A model generated the notes under the pieces. It made no database searches, was not told the DNA's origin, and was given only the letters and a program-made list of their open reading frames with translations. Shown one piece after another: positions 16,717-25,290 of a stretch of DNA of 64,000 nucleotides. Source of the DNA: Bacteroides thetaiotaomicron VPI-5482 (GTDB lineage: Bacteria; Bacteroidota; Bacteroidia; Bacteroidales; Bacteroidaceae); NCBI RefSeq assembly GCF_000011065.1, contig NC_004663.1, positions 2,170,001-2,234,000 of the forward strand, given 5' to 3'. The first letter of the stretch is position 1. Every line of letters begins with the position of its first letter. A program made the translations under genes and the position numbers.

Positions 16717-18234
16717 TTATACCACTATCTTTTTTATCTCCTGCAACGCATCATTTCCTTTGTCGATTGCAGACAAAATATCAAATATCTTATCCGACCA
16801 TCCCGCTATCAGAAATACATCGTCACGAGTGATATCCAGCGGAGTGTTGCCATATCCGCTTAAGTCAAACAGATACAACTTGGCTGCCGGACAAATTTTC
16901 TTGTACTTCCTCCACAAATCCGTTATCTGCAAATCACTATGGCTATTCCACAACTGACAGTCGGTGAACATCATTATCTTATCCATCTGCGCCTTCCGAT
17001 CTATCAGGTCTTTGATAACCAAATATCCGTTTGTAGAGTATCCCACTTCACCTTCCCTTTTATAGAAAGCATCGACATTGGACAAGATACCCGTATCGGG
17101 CAGATTAATAATCTTCCATCTATCGCCAAAGATACCCGTCATCACCTGCTTGCAACGTGACTTCAACAACATTCCCAGCAGCAAACCGATGTCATAGTAC
17201 AATACTTTACTCTTTGCCGAAACCGGACACTGCATGGAACCGGATACGTCACAGGCTATCAGCACACGGGTAGATTCATCAAATCCGGTAATATTGCGGG
17301 CAGATACCTGCACGGCACGTTCCAAAGCCGTCATCAACATCGTAGCATAGAGCGAAGGAGTCTTCGACAACTCACGGTAAGCAGCCAAAAAGCGGAAAGG
17401 CAACTGCCTGGAGTTTTCAACCGCCTTTTCGGAAGACAGCCTCTTCCCTACTGTCAGAATATGGTCTGCAGAAACTTCCGCTTCCAGTATATTCCTCAGA
17501 TTGCGCAGCAAAGCCATGTATCCTAGTTTACCACTGTCTATCAATTCTTCCCATTTGGCACGGAAAGCTTTTCGCCGTTCTTCTTCCGTAGCAAAGGTAC
17601 GCTGACCTAAAGCAGACAATTCTGTCTCCCAAGTATAGGGAACCGGAAGATTATCGTTAACTATTCCATTGAAAATTTCCTGTTGCCGTTCATCTTTCGC
17701 TTTCGGGTGCACAAGAAACAAGGCATCTTTCAGACAAACTTCTGCCGAACGGTTATACTTGGCAAACTGGTACGCATCGAATGTATTGAATGCATCCTGT
17801 AGCCCTGCCTGCAACTGTTTGGAAAGACGGTTCAGTTTCTTTGTCCCCGTCCGCCGGTTTGCCTGCTGATAACAGGCCAGCAGTTCGGTGATTTCATCGG
17901 CACGCCGAACGGTACGGGCAGTTACCCGCTTCACCAGATTGTCGCCCTGGTGGATACGCGCCAGTTCTACCGCCATCACCAAAGGGATGGAACGCAGGTT
18001 CATCGTTTCCCTTGCGTACGCCGCCAGTTGCGCCACAAACAAAGGGTTACATTTTCCGATGAGCGTACGGACCCTTTCTATTCTCTCTTCCTCCTGCTCA
18101 TAGAAACTGTTGTTCAATGAAGTAGTTACCACGGATGTGTACAATTCCCATTCGGGTGTCAGCCGGTAAGCCGGTGCCGATTCTTTGTTCAGCACTTTAT
18201 TCATTCCTTTATTTATCCAGTTAAACTTCATCAT
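16717..18234 (-). CDS. rsr: Ro60/Rsr-type TROVE and vWA domain RNA-binding protein
   Basis: 505 aa, cytoplasmic, normal length for bacterial Ro60. Residues about 15-310 form the TROVE HEAT-like ring, including the conserved MALLRNLRNI segment (240-250). Residues 322-500 form a von Willebrand A domain with an intact MIDAS: DVSGS (Asp329, Ser331, Ser333), Thr401 and Asp425. Ro60 proteins bind Y RNAs on the outside of the ring and misfolded or fragmented RNA ends in the central hole. In bacteria they work with PNPase or other nucleases and in stress. Three Y-RNA-like genes follow on the same strand and a WYL regulator is divergent. A -7 box TATCTTTG (18268-18261) gives a leader of about 20 nt. 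No rtcB/rtcA genes are adjacent. Confidence 0.93.
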   Translation of the reverse strand: MMKFNWINKGMNKVLNKESAPAYRLTPEWELYTSVVTTSLNNSFYEQEEERIERVRTLIGKCNPLFVAQLAAYARETMNLRSIPLVMAVELARIHQGDNLVKRVTARTVRRADEITELLACYQQANRRTGTKKLNRLSKQLQAGLQDAFNTFDAYQFAKYNRSAEVCLKDALFLVHPKAKDERQQEIFNGIVNDNLPVPYTWETELSALGQRTFATEEERRKAFRAKWEELIDSGKLGYMALLRNLRNILEAEVSADHILTVGKRLSSEKAVENSRQLPFRFLAAYRELSKTPSLYATMLMTALERAVQVSARNITGFDESTRVLIACDVSGSMQCPVSAKSKVLYYDIGLLLGMLLKSRCKQVMTGIFGDRWKIINLPDTGILSNVDAFYKREGEVGYSTNGYLVIKDLIDRKAQMDKIMMFTDCQLWNSHSDLQITDLWRKYKKICPAAKLYLFDLSGYGNTPLDITRDDVFLIAGWSDKIFDILSAIDKGNDALQEIKKIVV

Positions 18235-18260
18235 TTATACTCTTTATTTGTTTTCTTTTG

Positions 18261-18321
18261 CAAAGATACGGGGGTGGGTACGCAGCCTTTTTGCGTACCT
18301 CAAATTATTTTTCTACTTTTG
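18261..18321. promoter_or_regulatory. Divergent promoters with perfect inverted repeat (candidate WYL operator)
   Basis: Between the Ro60 and WYL start codons there are 111 bp. Minus-strand -7 box TATCTTTG lies at 18268-18261. The plus-strand -7 box TACTTTTG is at 18314-18321, with TTTG (18290-18293) 20 bp before it. GGTACGCA (18277-18284) and TGCGTACC (18292-18299) form a perfect 8-bp inverted repeat with 7-bp spacer. The repeat overlaps the plus-strand -33 box and sits just upstream of the minus-strand -7 box. A protein bound here could control both genes. Confidence 0.65.
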
Positions 18322-18345
18322 GAGAAAATCTTTATACTTCCGCCT

Positions 18346-19368
18346 ATGCCGGTCAATAGAAATGCCTTGATTCGTTATAAAACGATTGATAACTGTCTGC
18401 GTAATCCTTATCGTCGCTGGACACTGGAAGACTTGGTAGATGCCTGCTCGGATGCCCTTTACGAATATGAAGGAATCGACAAGGGAATCAGCAAACGTGC
18501 CGTACAAATGGATATACAGATGATGCGCAGCGAGAAGCTGGGTTATAACGCACCGATTGTGGTATACGAAAACAAGTATTACAAGTACGAAGACCCGGAA
18601 TACAGCATCACACAAACCCTGCTGAACGAACAGGACCTGAAAACGATGTCGGAAGCCGTGGAAGTTCTGCGGCAGTTCAAGGGTTTCTCCTACTTCACGG
18701 AGATGAGTGAGATTGTGAACCGGCTGGAAGATCACGTAGCCTCCGCCCGAATGAAGACGACTCCGGTCATCGACTTCGAAAAGAACGAATCTCTGAAAGG
18801 GCTGGATTATCTGGATACCATTTACCATGCCATCGTCAACGAACATCCCCTGCAACTTAAATACCGTTCGTTCAAGGCCCGTTCGGCAAACAGCTTCATC
18901 TTCTATCCTTATCTATTAAAGGAATATCGCAACCGTTGGTTCGTATTTGGAGTCAGAAAAAGCGGACGGATATTGCAGAATCTGGCTCTGGACAGAATCC
19001 ATTCGTTAGAGGTGTTATCGCGGGAACCCTTTATAAAGAATACATTCTTCGACCCGAACACATTCTTTGACGACTTGGTAGGGGTGACCAAAAACTCCGG
19101 AAGCAAAGCCGAGAAGGTCGGTTTTAAAGTAGCCGCCAACGAAGCCCCCTACATCCTGACCAAACCGATACACCACAGCCAACGAACCATAGAAACATTG
19201 GAAGACGGAAGTGTGATTCTTGAAATAGAAGTAGTCATCAACCATGAACTGGAACGGGTATTCTTCGGATATGCCAACGGAATACAAGTTCTTTACCCGC
19301 AGACACTGGTGGAGCTAATAGAAAAGAAATTAAGGAGGGCGGTAGAACAATACGAAAAGCCCAAGTGA
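18346..19368 (+). CDS. WYL-domain transcriptional regulator
   Basis: 340 aa from the ATG at 18346 (MPVNRNALIRYKTID). The frame extends 24 codons upstream into the promoter, which is not credible as protein. Residues 1-85 form a winged-helix DNA-binding domain (KRAVQMDIQMMRSE is the recognition region). The WYL domain follows at about 165-235 (PLQLKYRSFK ... FYPYLLKEYRNRWFVFGVR), then a WCX-type C-terminal domain to the end. WYL regulators respond to nucleic-acid or nucleotide ligands in several known systems. Divergent pairing with Ro60 and the shared inverted repeat suggest it controls Ro60 and the Y RNAs. That link is inferred from position only. Confidence 0.88.
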   Translation: MPVNRNALIRYKTIDNCLRNPYRRWTLEDLVDACSDALYEYEGIDKGISKRAVQMDIQMMRSEKLGYNAPIVVYENKYYKYEDPEYSITQTLLNEQDLKTMSEAVEVLRQFKGFSYFTEMSEIVNRLEDHVASARMKTTPVIDFEKNESLKGLDYLDTIYHAIVNEHPLQLKYRSFKARSANSFIFYPYLLKEYRNRWFVFGVRKSGRILQNLALDRIHSLEVLSREPFIKNTFFDPNTFFDDLVGVTKNSGSKAEKVGFKVAANEAPYILTKPIHHSQRTIETLEDGSVILEIEVVINHELERVFFGYANGIQVLYPQTLVELIEKKLRRAVEQYEKPK

Positions 19369-19543
19369 GTTACATTCGGATAAAAAGCAAGTAACCGGAC
19401 CATTTTCATCCTTTCCGGAGAGAAAAAGACATTTTATGATACAATTAATTCCATTTTAATGAAGAATTAATTTGCTTTATCCTCTCTTTTTAATGGTTCG
19501 ACCTTTACTTTGCCCTTGATAATACCGAAAAACTCATTAAATT

Positions 19544-22500
19544 ATGAATATGAAGAGAAGTTTAATTTTACTATGCGGTCTGCTGACCGGCTTTACCTTG
19601 CAATCTACAAAGGTAAACGCGCAGACACAAACAGTGGCTAATGACCAGAAACTGGTCTATCCCTACACCTTTGCCCCCAGCGAAGGTCTGGTGAACCAAA
19701 CAGAAAAGGAACATCGACAAGAGATTTGCATCAACGGTTATTGGGATTTCCAGCCTGTCCGCTTGCCGAAAGAATACGTTCAGGGAAAAGGTATCGCTCC
19801 CGAACTACCCCTGCCGGAAAACGACAGCGAATGGAGCAAAACACGTATCAAAATCCCTTCACCGTGGAATATCAATGCTTTTGCTTACCGCGACCTGGAA
19901 GGTCCCGACCACCGCAACTACCCTTCATACCCCAAAGAATGGGAACAAGTGAAAATGGCATGGATGAAGAAGAATGTCACCATCCCTGCCGACTGGTCGG
20001 GGCAACAAATCAAACTTCACTTTGAGGCCGTAGCCGGATATTCTGAAGTCTACGTAAATAAAGAAAAGGTAGGCGAGAACTTCGATTTGTTCTTACCGTT
20101 CAGCTTTGACATCACCGATAAAGTGACTGCCGGCGAAAACATAGAGATACTGGTAGGCGTACGAAGCCAGTCGTTATTCGAAAACAATGCGACCATCGGA
20201 CGCCGCATTGTTCCGGGCGGATCGATGTGGGGGTATCAGATCAACGGTATCTGGCAGGATGTATATCTGTTGGCTTTGCCGAAAATCCATCTGGAAGACG
20301 TATACGTAAAACCGCTGGTATCAAAGAATACACTGGAAATAGAAGTAACTCTTCAGAACCGGACAGAGAAGAAGACTGATGTACAACTACAAGGTAATAT
20401 CTGCGAATGGGTGAACTGCGCAGGAACAGACGTCAACTCCGCTCCCGTTCCGAACTGGACGCTTGGTAATGAAGCATTGAAAGTCGCTCCTACGAAACTG
20501 TCCCTGCCAGCCAAGGCTTCACAGAAAGTGACCTTGCAAGTACCTGTCGACAAGGACATATTAAAATACTGGACTCCGGAGCATCCCAACCTGTATGCCC
20601 TGTTACTTTCCGTCAATAACCAGAAACAGACTGTCGATACCAAATACGAACGTTTCGGCTGGCGTGAATGGACATTGCAAGGTACTACACAATACCTGAA
20701 CGGCGAACCTTACGCATTGCATGGTGACTCCTGGCATTTTATGGGTATCCCGCAGATGACCCGCCGTTATGCGTGGGCCTGGTTCACCGCCATTAAAGGG
20801 ATGAATGCCAACGCAGTCCGTCCGCACGCGCAAGTCTATCCCCGCTTCTACCTTGATATGGCTGATGAAATGGGGATCTGCGTACTGAATGAAACAGCCA
20901 ACTGGGCCAGCGACGGTGGTCCGAAACTGGACTCCGACCTCTTCTGGGAAGCATCCAAAGAACATCTGAAACGTTTTGTCCTGCGCGACAGAAATCACGC
21001 GTCCGTTTTCGGCTGGAGTATCAGCAACGAAAACAAACCCGTTATCCTGCACGTTTACAATCGCCCCGAACTGATGCCGGTACAAAAGAAGGCATGGGAA
21101 GAATGGCGTGACATTGTACATCAGTACGACCCTACCCGCCCGTGGATTTCAGCAGACGGGGAAGATGACGGTGACGGTATATTGCCCGTGACCGTAGGCC
21201 ACTACGGAGACATCAACTCCATGAAACGCTGGATCGAAATCGGAAAACCTTGGGGAATCGGTGAACACAGTATGGCTTATTACGGCACCCCGGAACAGGT
21301 TGCCAAATATAATGGAGAACGCGCTTACGAATCACAGGAAGGCCGTATGGAAGGGCTGGCTAACGAATGTTACAACCTCATCGTCAACCAAAGACAGATG
21401 GGAGCCTCTTACAGCACAGTCTTCAATATGGCATGGTATGCCTTGAAACCGCTTCCACTCGGCAAGAAAGACAAAAGCAAAGCTCCCACCGTTGAAGCTG
21501 ACGGAGTCTTCTTCGGTGATTACAAAGAGGGAGTTCCGGGCGTGCAGCCCGAACGGGTAGGCCCTTATTGTACGACGTTCAACCCCGGTTACGACCCGAC
21601 CTTGCCGCTCTATCAGGAATGGCCGATGTACAGTGCTCTACGCGCAGCCAATGCTCCGGGGCAACCGGCCTGGTCTCCTTATGCTGTAATCGACAAACAA
21701 CAGTACGATCATCGCAAAACAACAACTCCTTCCAAAAAGTATAAGGAAGTCATCTTTATCGGTAGTCAGAACAGTAAATTAAAGCAGCTGATGGATGCGC
21801 AAGGAGTCATATTCGCCAAGAAGGCAAACACTCCTTCCCTGTTGCTCTATATTGTAGACGGTAGCCAAAAGTTGGATGCTTCTACCAAAGATGAGATGCA
21901 AAAGCAAATCGCCAAAGGTGCGGATGTATGGATATGGGGACTCACACCGGAAACGGTAGCCGCATACAATGAAATTCTTCCGCTTCCGGTGTCCTTGGAT
22001 AATCTGCAGCGTTCTTCTTTCCTGCCCGTACAAAAGTCATGGATGCACGGACTCAATAATTCCGACTTCTACTTCTGCGAACTTCAGAAGACCAACGCTT
22101 CCAGCTACTCGCTGAAAGGAGCTTTCGTAGAAGAAGGCGAGGTCTTGCTGAACGCCTGTAAGACCGACTGGAGAAAGTGGAACAAACGCCCGGAAGAGAT
22201 CAAGACTGCCGGAACGATCCGCAGTGAATACGAATGTACAGCCGCCACTCCTGTATTTGTAAAATGCCAGCAGAACGCTTCCACTTTCTATCTGAACACA
22301 TTAACCGAATTTGCCAACTCGGAGAAGGGGTTCAACACTTTGAGCGCTATCCTGAAGAATGCCGGAATAGCCTTCCAAAAGCCGGAAGTCAATATCGACG
22401 AGGTCTTCTTCCTGCGCGACGAACAGATCAACTTCCCCGTAGCCACCAAAGAGAAACTGGTGAAGGACAGCGACGGTGAATGGACACTGGAACTTTATGT

Positions 22501-22801
22501 ATTCAGTCCACGCCCTCTGGACGACCTGTTGATAGAGCCGAACATGCCGAAACTATCCCTCTTTGTGAAAGCAAAGAAACGTGCGCTGCTCATCAACGAC
22601 AAACCTTATACGGCTGTATCCCACGACGGACGCAACGAAATCATCTACAAAGAATTGCCCTTGCTGCAAGGATGGAATAAACTGGTGATCAAACTAGGAG
22701 CCGGAGACCGGAACGACTTCACCGGCTATTTCAAATGCGATAACAAGAAAGATTTCCTTCCGTTGTTGAAAGCAGCTTTCGTGAATCCGGAAACCAAATA
22801 A
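19544..22801 (+). CDS. GH2-family glycoside hydrolase, secreted
   Basis: 1085 aa, signal peptide ending near KVNAQ, no lipobox, so periplasmic. GH2 layout: jelly-roll sugar-binding domain (about 55-245, including NGIWQDVYL), an immunoglobulin-like domain, then a TIM barrel. SNEN carries the probable acid/base Glu496, and the candidate nucleophile is Glu574 in GIGEHS. A long C-terminal extension after about residue 700 is not assigned to a family. It is followed by a GH92 gene after 14 bp, so the two form an operon for exo-trimming of a glycan. Substrate cannot be assigned; GH2 includes beta-galactosidases, mannosidases and glucuronidases. It would be BT1768 in the remembered numbering. Confidence 0.85.
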   Translation: MNMKRSLILLCGLLTGFTLQSTKVNAQTQTVANDQKLVYPYTFAPSEGLVNQTEKEHRQEICINGYWDFQPVRLPKEYVQGKGIAPELPLPENDSEWSKTRIKIPSPWNINAFAYRDLEGPDHRNYPSYPKEWEQVKMAWMKKNVTIPADWSGQQIKLHFEAVAGYSEVYVNKEKVGENFDLFLPFSFDITDKVTAGENIEILVGVRSQSLFENNATIGRRIVPGGSMWGYQINGIWQDVYLLALPKIHLEDVYVKPLVSKNTLEIEVTLQNRTEKKTDVQLQGNICEWVNCAGTDVNSAPVPNWTLGNEALKVAPTKLSLPAKASQKVTLQVPVDKDILKYWTPEHPNLYALLLSVNNQKQTVDTKYERFGWREWTLQGTTQYLNGEPYALHGDSWHFMGIPQMTRRYAWAWFTAIKGMNANAVRPHAQVYPRFYLDMADEMGICVLNETANWASDGGPKLDSDLFWEASKEHLKRFVLRDRNHASVFGWSISNENKPVILHVYNRPELMPVQKKAWEEWRDIVHQYDPTRPWISADGEDDGDGILPVTVGHYGDINSMKRWIEIGKPWGIGEHSMAYYGTPEQVAKYNGERAYESQEGRMEGLANECYNLIVNQRQMGASYSTVFNMAWYALKPLPLGKKDKSKAPTVEADGVFFGDYKEGVPGVQPERVGPYCTTFNPGYDPTLPLYQEWPMYSALRAANAPGQPAWSPYAVIDKQQYDHRKTTTPSKKYKEVIFIGSQNSKLKQLMDAQGVIFAKKANTPSLLLYIVDGSQKLDASTKDEMQKQIAKGADVWIWGLTPETVAAYNEILPLPVSLDNLQRSSFLPVQKSWMHGLNNSDFYFCELQKTNASSYSLKGAFVEEGEVLLNACKTDWRKWNKRPEEIKTAGTIRSEYECTAATPVFVKCQQNASTFYLNTLTEFANSEKGFNTLSAILKNAGIAFQKPEVNIDEVFFLRDEQINFPVATKEKLVKDSDGEWTLELYVFSPRPLDDLLIEPNMPKLSLFVKAKKRALLINDKPYTAVSHDGRNEIIYKELPLLQGWNKLVIKLGAGDRNDFTGYFKCDNKKDFLPLLKAAFVNPETK

Positions 22802-22815
22802 TAGTAAATAAATAT

Positions 22816-25074
22816 ATGATGAAACTTACACACATTTTAGCCTCGGCGGCTATCATTTCAACGCTGAGCGCATGTAACGGTAGCCTGCAAACAGCGGATC
22901 GGACACCGGTCGATTACGTCAACCCGTATATCGGCAACATCAGCCATCTGCTGGTTCCCACGTTCCCCACCATCCAGTTACCCAACAGTATGCTTCGTGT
23001 TTACCCGGAACGCGCCGACTACACCTCCGAACTGCTGAAGGGGCTTCCATTGATTGTCACCAATCACCGGGAACGTTCCGCATTCAATTTCAGTCCCTAT
23101 CAGGGAGAAAAGCTGCGTCCGGTCATAACGTACAACTATGACAACGAGCACATTACTCCTTATTCTTTCGATGTGGAACTGGATGACAACCGTATGAAAG
23201 CGGAATATGCGCTTTCCCACCAGTCGGCTATCTACCGGATAACGTACGAGGCAGACAAACCGGCTTACCTCATCGTAAACTCCCGCAATGGCTCTATCCA
23301 CGCCAACGAGAACTTCATCAGCGGCCGCCAGCAACTAAATGACAACACCAATGTCTATGTATATATAGAAGCACAGGAGAAGCCGATAAGCGCCGGCATC
23401 CTCGAAAACGGCACTATTGAAACAAGTAAGGATAATGCCGAAGGCGCAAACGCCTGCGCGGCATGGCGCTTTGCCGATGGAACCACAACGGTCAACCTCC
23501 GCTACGGTATTTCTTTTATCAGCGAGGAACAGGCCGAAAAGAACCTGCACCGCGAATTAAAAGACTATAACATCAAAGCACTGGCAGAAGCAGGACGCCA
23601 AATCTGGAACGAAACGTTGGGACGTATCCAAGTAGAAGGAGGAACGGAAGATGACAAAACCGTATTCTACTCTTCTTTCTACCGTACCTTCGAACGCCCT
23701 ATCTGCATGAGCGAAGGCGGCCGTTACTTCAGCGCCTTCGACGGAAAAGTACACGAAGACAACGGTACTCCTTTCTACACCGACGACTGGATTTGGGACA
23801 CTTACCGTGCCGCACATCCTCTCCGCACACTGATCGACCAACAAAAGGAAGAAGACATCATCGCATCCTACCTGCGCATGGCGGAACAAATGGGCAATAT
23901 GTGGATGCCTACTTTCCCCGAAGTAACAGGTGACACACGCCGTATGAACTCCAATCATGCCGTTGCCACGGTAGCCGACGCACTGGCAAAAGGGTTGAAA
24001 GTAGACACGGCAAAAGCCTACGAAGCTTGCCGGAAAGGGATTGAAGAAAAGACGCTCGCCCCGTGGTCGGGAGCACCGGCCGGCTGGCTGGACAATTTCT
24101 ACCGTGAAAACGGTTATATCCCCGCCCTCCGTGTGGATGAACCGGAAAACGACCCGAACGTACATCCTTTCGAGAAGCGCCAGCCTGTCGCTGTCACTCT
24201 GGGAACCAGCTACGACCAGTGGTGTCTCTCCCGTATCGCCCAAGCTCTGAACAAGAAGGAAGAGGCCGAATACTATCTGAAATGTTCGTATAACTACCGG
24301 AATCTCTACAATAAAGAGACCGCTTTCTTCCATCCGAAAGATAAGGAAGGACAATGGATTGAACCATTCGACTACCGTTTTCCCGGAGGCATGGGAGCCC
24401 GTGAGTATTATGGAGAAAACAACGGCTGGGTTTACCGCTGGGACGTGCCACACAATGTAGCCGACCTCATCAGCCTTATGGGAGGAAACGAGCAGTTCAT
24501 CGCCAACCTTGACCGTACTTTCACCGAACCGCTGGGACGGAGCAAATATGCATTCTACGCGAAACTGCCCGACCACACGGGTAATGTAGGCCAATTCTCG
24601 ATGGCGAACGAACCGTCTTTGCACGTTCCTTATCTTTATAACTACGCCGGACAGCCGTGGAAAACACAGAAGCGCATCCGTCAAATGCTGAAAACATGGT
24701 TCCGCAATGACCTGATGGGTATTCCGGGAGATGAGGACGGCGGAGGTATGACTTCATTTGTGGTCTTCTCCTCCCTGGGCTTCTACCCTGTCACTCCGGG
24801 ATTGCCGGCCTACACTATCGGAAGTCCGCTTTTCACAGATGCAAAGATTAGACTCAGCAACGGAGCTGTCTTCGAAATCGAAGCTAAGAACGCTTCCACT
24901 GATAACAAATACATCCAGTCCGCCACGCTGAATGGCAAAGAATGGAACAAATCATGGTTCAGCCATGATGACCTGATGAGCGGTGGCAAGCTAGTATTGG
25001 TGATGGGCAACAAACCCAACAAGACATGGGCCAGCGGAGCAGAGGATGTTCCTCCATCATTAGAAATCAAGTAG
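22816..25074 (+). CDS. GH92-family (alpha-mannosidase-like) lipoprotein
   Basis: 752 aa, lipobox LSAC (Cys20). GH92 signatures: DYVNPYIG near the N-terminus, DDWIWDTYRAAHPL in the middle, ANEPSLHVPYLYNYAG (acid Glu599) and GDEDGGGMTSF with GFYPVTPG near the C-terminus (catalytic Asp641 region). The family uses Ca2+ to act on alpha-mannosides. Usual GH92 members read GN(D/E)DxGQMSAW at this last motif. Here Asn is Asp and Gln is Gly, so activity or specificity may differ. It is co-transcribed with the preceding GH2. A long hairpin terminator follows. It fits BT1769 from memory. Confidence 0.88.
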   Translation: MMKLTHILASAAIISTLSACNGSLQTADRTPVDYVNPYIGNISHLLVPTFPTIQLPNSMLRVYPERADYTSELLKGLPLIVTNHRERSAFNFSPYQGEKLRPVITYNYDNEHITPYSFDVELDDNRMKAEYALSHQSAIYRITYEADKPAYLIVNSRNGSIHANENFISGRQQLNDNTNVYVYIEAQEKPISAGILENGTIETSKDNAEGANACAAWRFADGTTTVNLRYGISFISEEQAEKNLHRELKDYNIKALAEAGRQIWNETLGRIQVEGGTEDDKTVFYSSFYRTFERPICMSEGGRYFSAFDGKVHEDNGTPFYTDDWIWDTYRAAHPLRTLIDQQKEEDIIASYLRMAEQMGNMWMPTFPEVTGDTRRMNSNHAVATVADALAKGLKVDTAKAYEACRKGIEEKTLAPWSGAPAGWLDNFYRENGYIPALRVDEPENDPNVHPFEKRQPVAVTLGTSYDQWCLSRIAQALNKKEEAEYYLKCSYNYRNLYNKETAFFHPKDKEGQWIEPFDYRFPGGMGAREYYGENNGWVYRWDVPHNVADLISLMGGNEQFIANLDRTFTEPLGRSKYAFYAKLPDHTGNVGQFSMANEPSLHVPYLYNYAGQPWKTQKRIRQMLKTWFRNDLMGIPGDEDGGGMTSFVVFSSLGFYPVTPGLPAYTIGSPLFTDAKIRLSNGAVFEIEAKNASTDNKYIQSATLNGKEWNKSWFSHDDLMSGGKLVLVMGNKPNKTWASGAEDVPPSLEIK

Positions 25075-25095
25075 CTATATTCTAGCGATTAAGCG

Positions 25096-25153
25096 CAAGA
25101 GGTTTGTCGAAGAATCATCGAAATAACATCTGATTCTTCGACAATACCTCTTG
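25096..25153 (+). terminator. Long hairpin after the GH2-GH92 operon
   Basis: CAAGAGGTTTGTCGAAGAAT (25096-25115) and its complement (25133-25153) form a stem of about 22 bp with one bulge and a 13-nt loop. It lies 22 bp after the GH92 stop codon. The following T-run is weak, so it may protect the mRNA end as much as terminate it. Confidence 0.6.
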
Positions 25154-25251
25154 TCATATTCTTCGGACGACAGCTATCATATACGAGTATTCCAACACTT
25201 TGGTTATATAAAATAAGTCCCCGATTCTTATGAATATCATATTGTTTTTCG

Positions 25252-25259
25252 TACTTTTG
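25252..25259 (+). promoter_or_regulatory. -7 box for the SARP-like regulator gene
   Basis: TACTTTTG fits TAnnTTTG and lies 31 bp before the ATG at 25291, giving a very short leader. No -33 TTTG is seen at about 20 bp. Confidence 0.45.
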
Positions 25260-25290
25260 CCACATAGGAACAGATTCAAGTAGAAGTACT

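Noticed and set aside
18277..18299. Invertible promoter for phase variation
   Set aside because: The arms are only 7 bp apart, too close to flip a promoter; an operator is the better reading.
23557..24684. 375-aa minus-strand frame
   Set aside because: It is antisense to the GH92 gene, without signal peptide or family motif.
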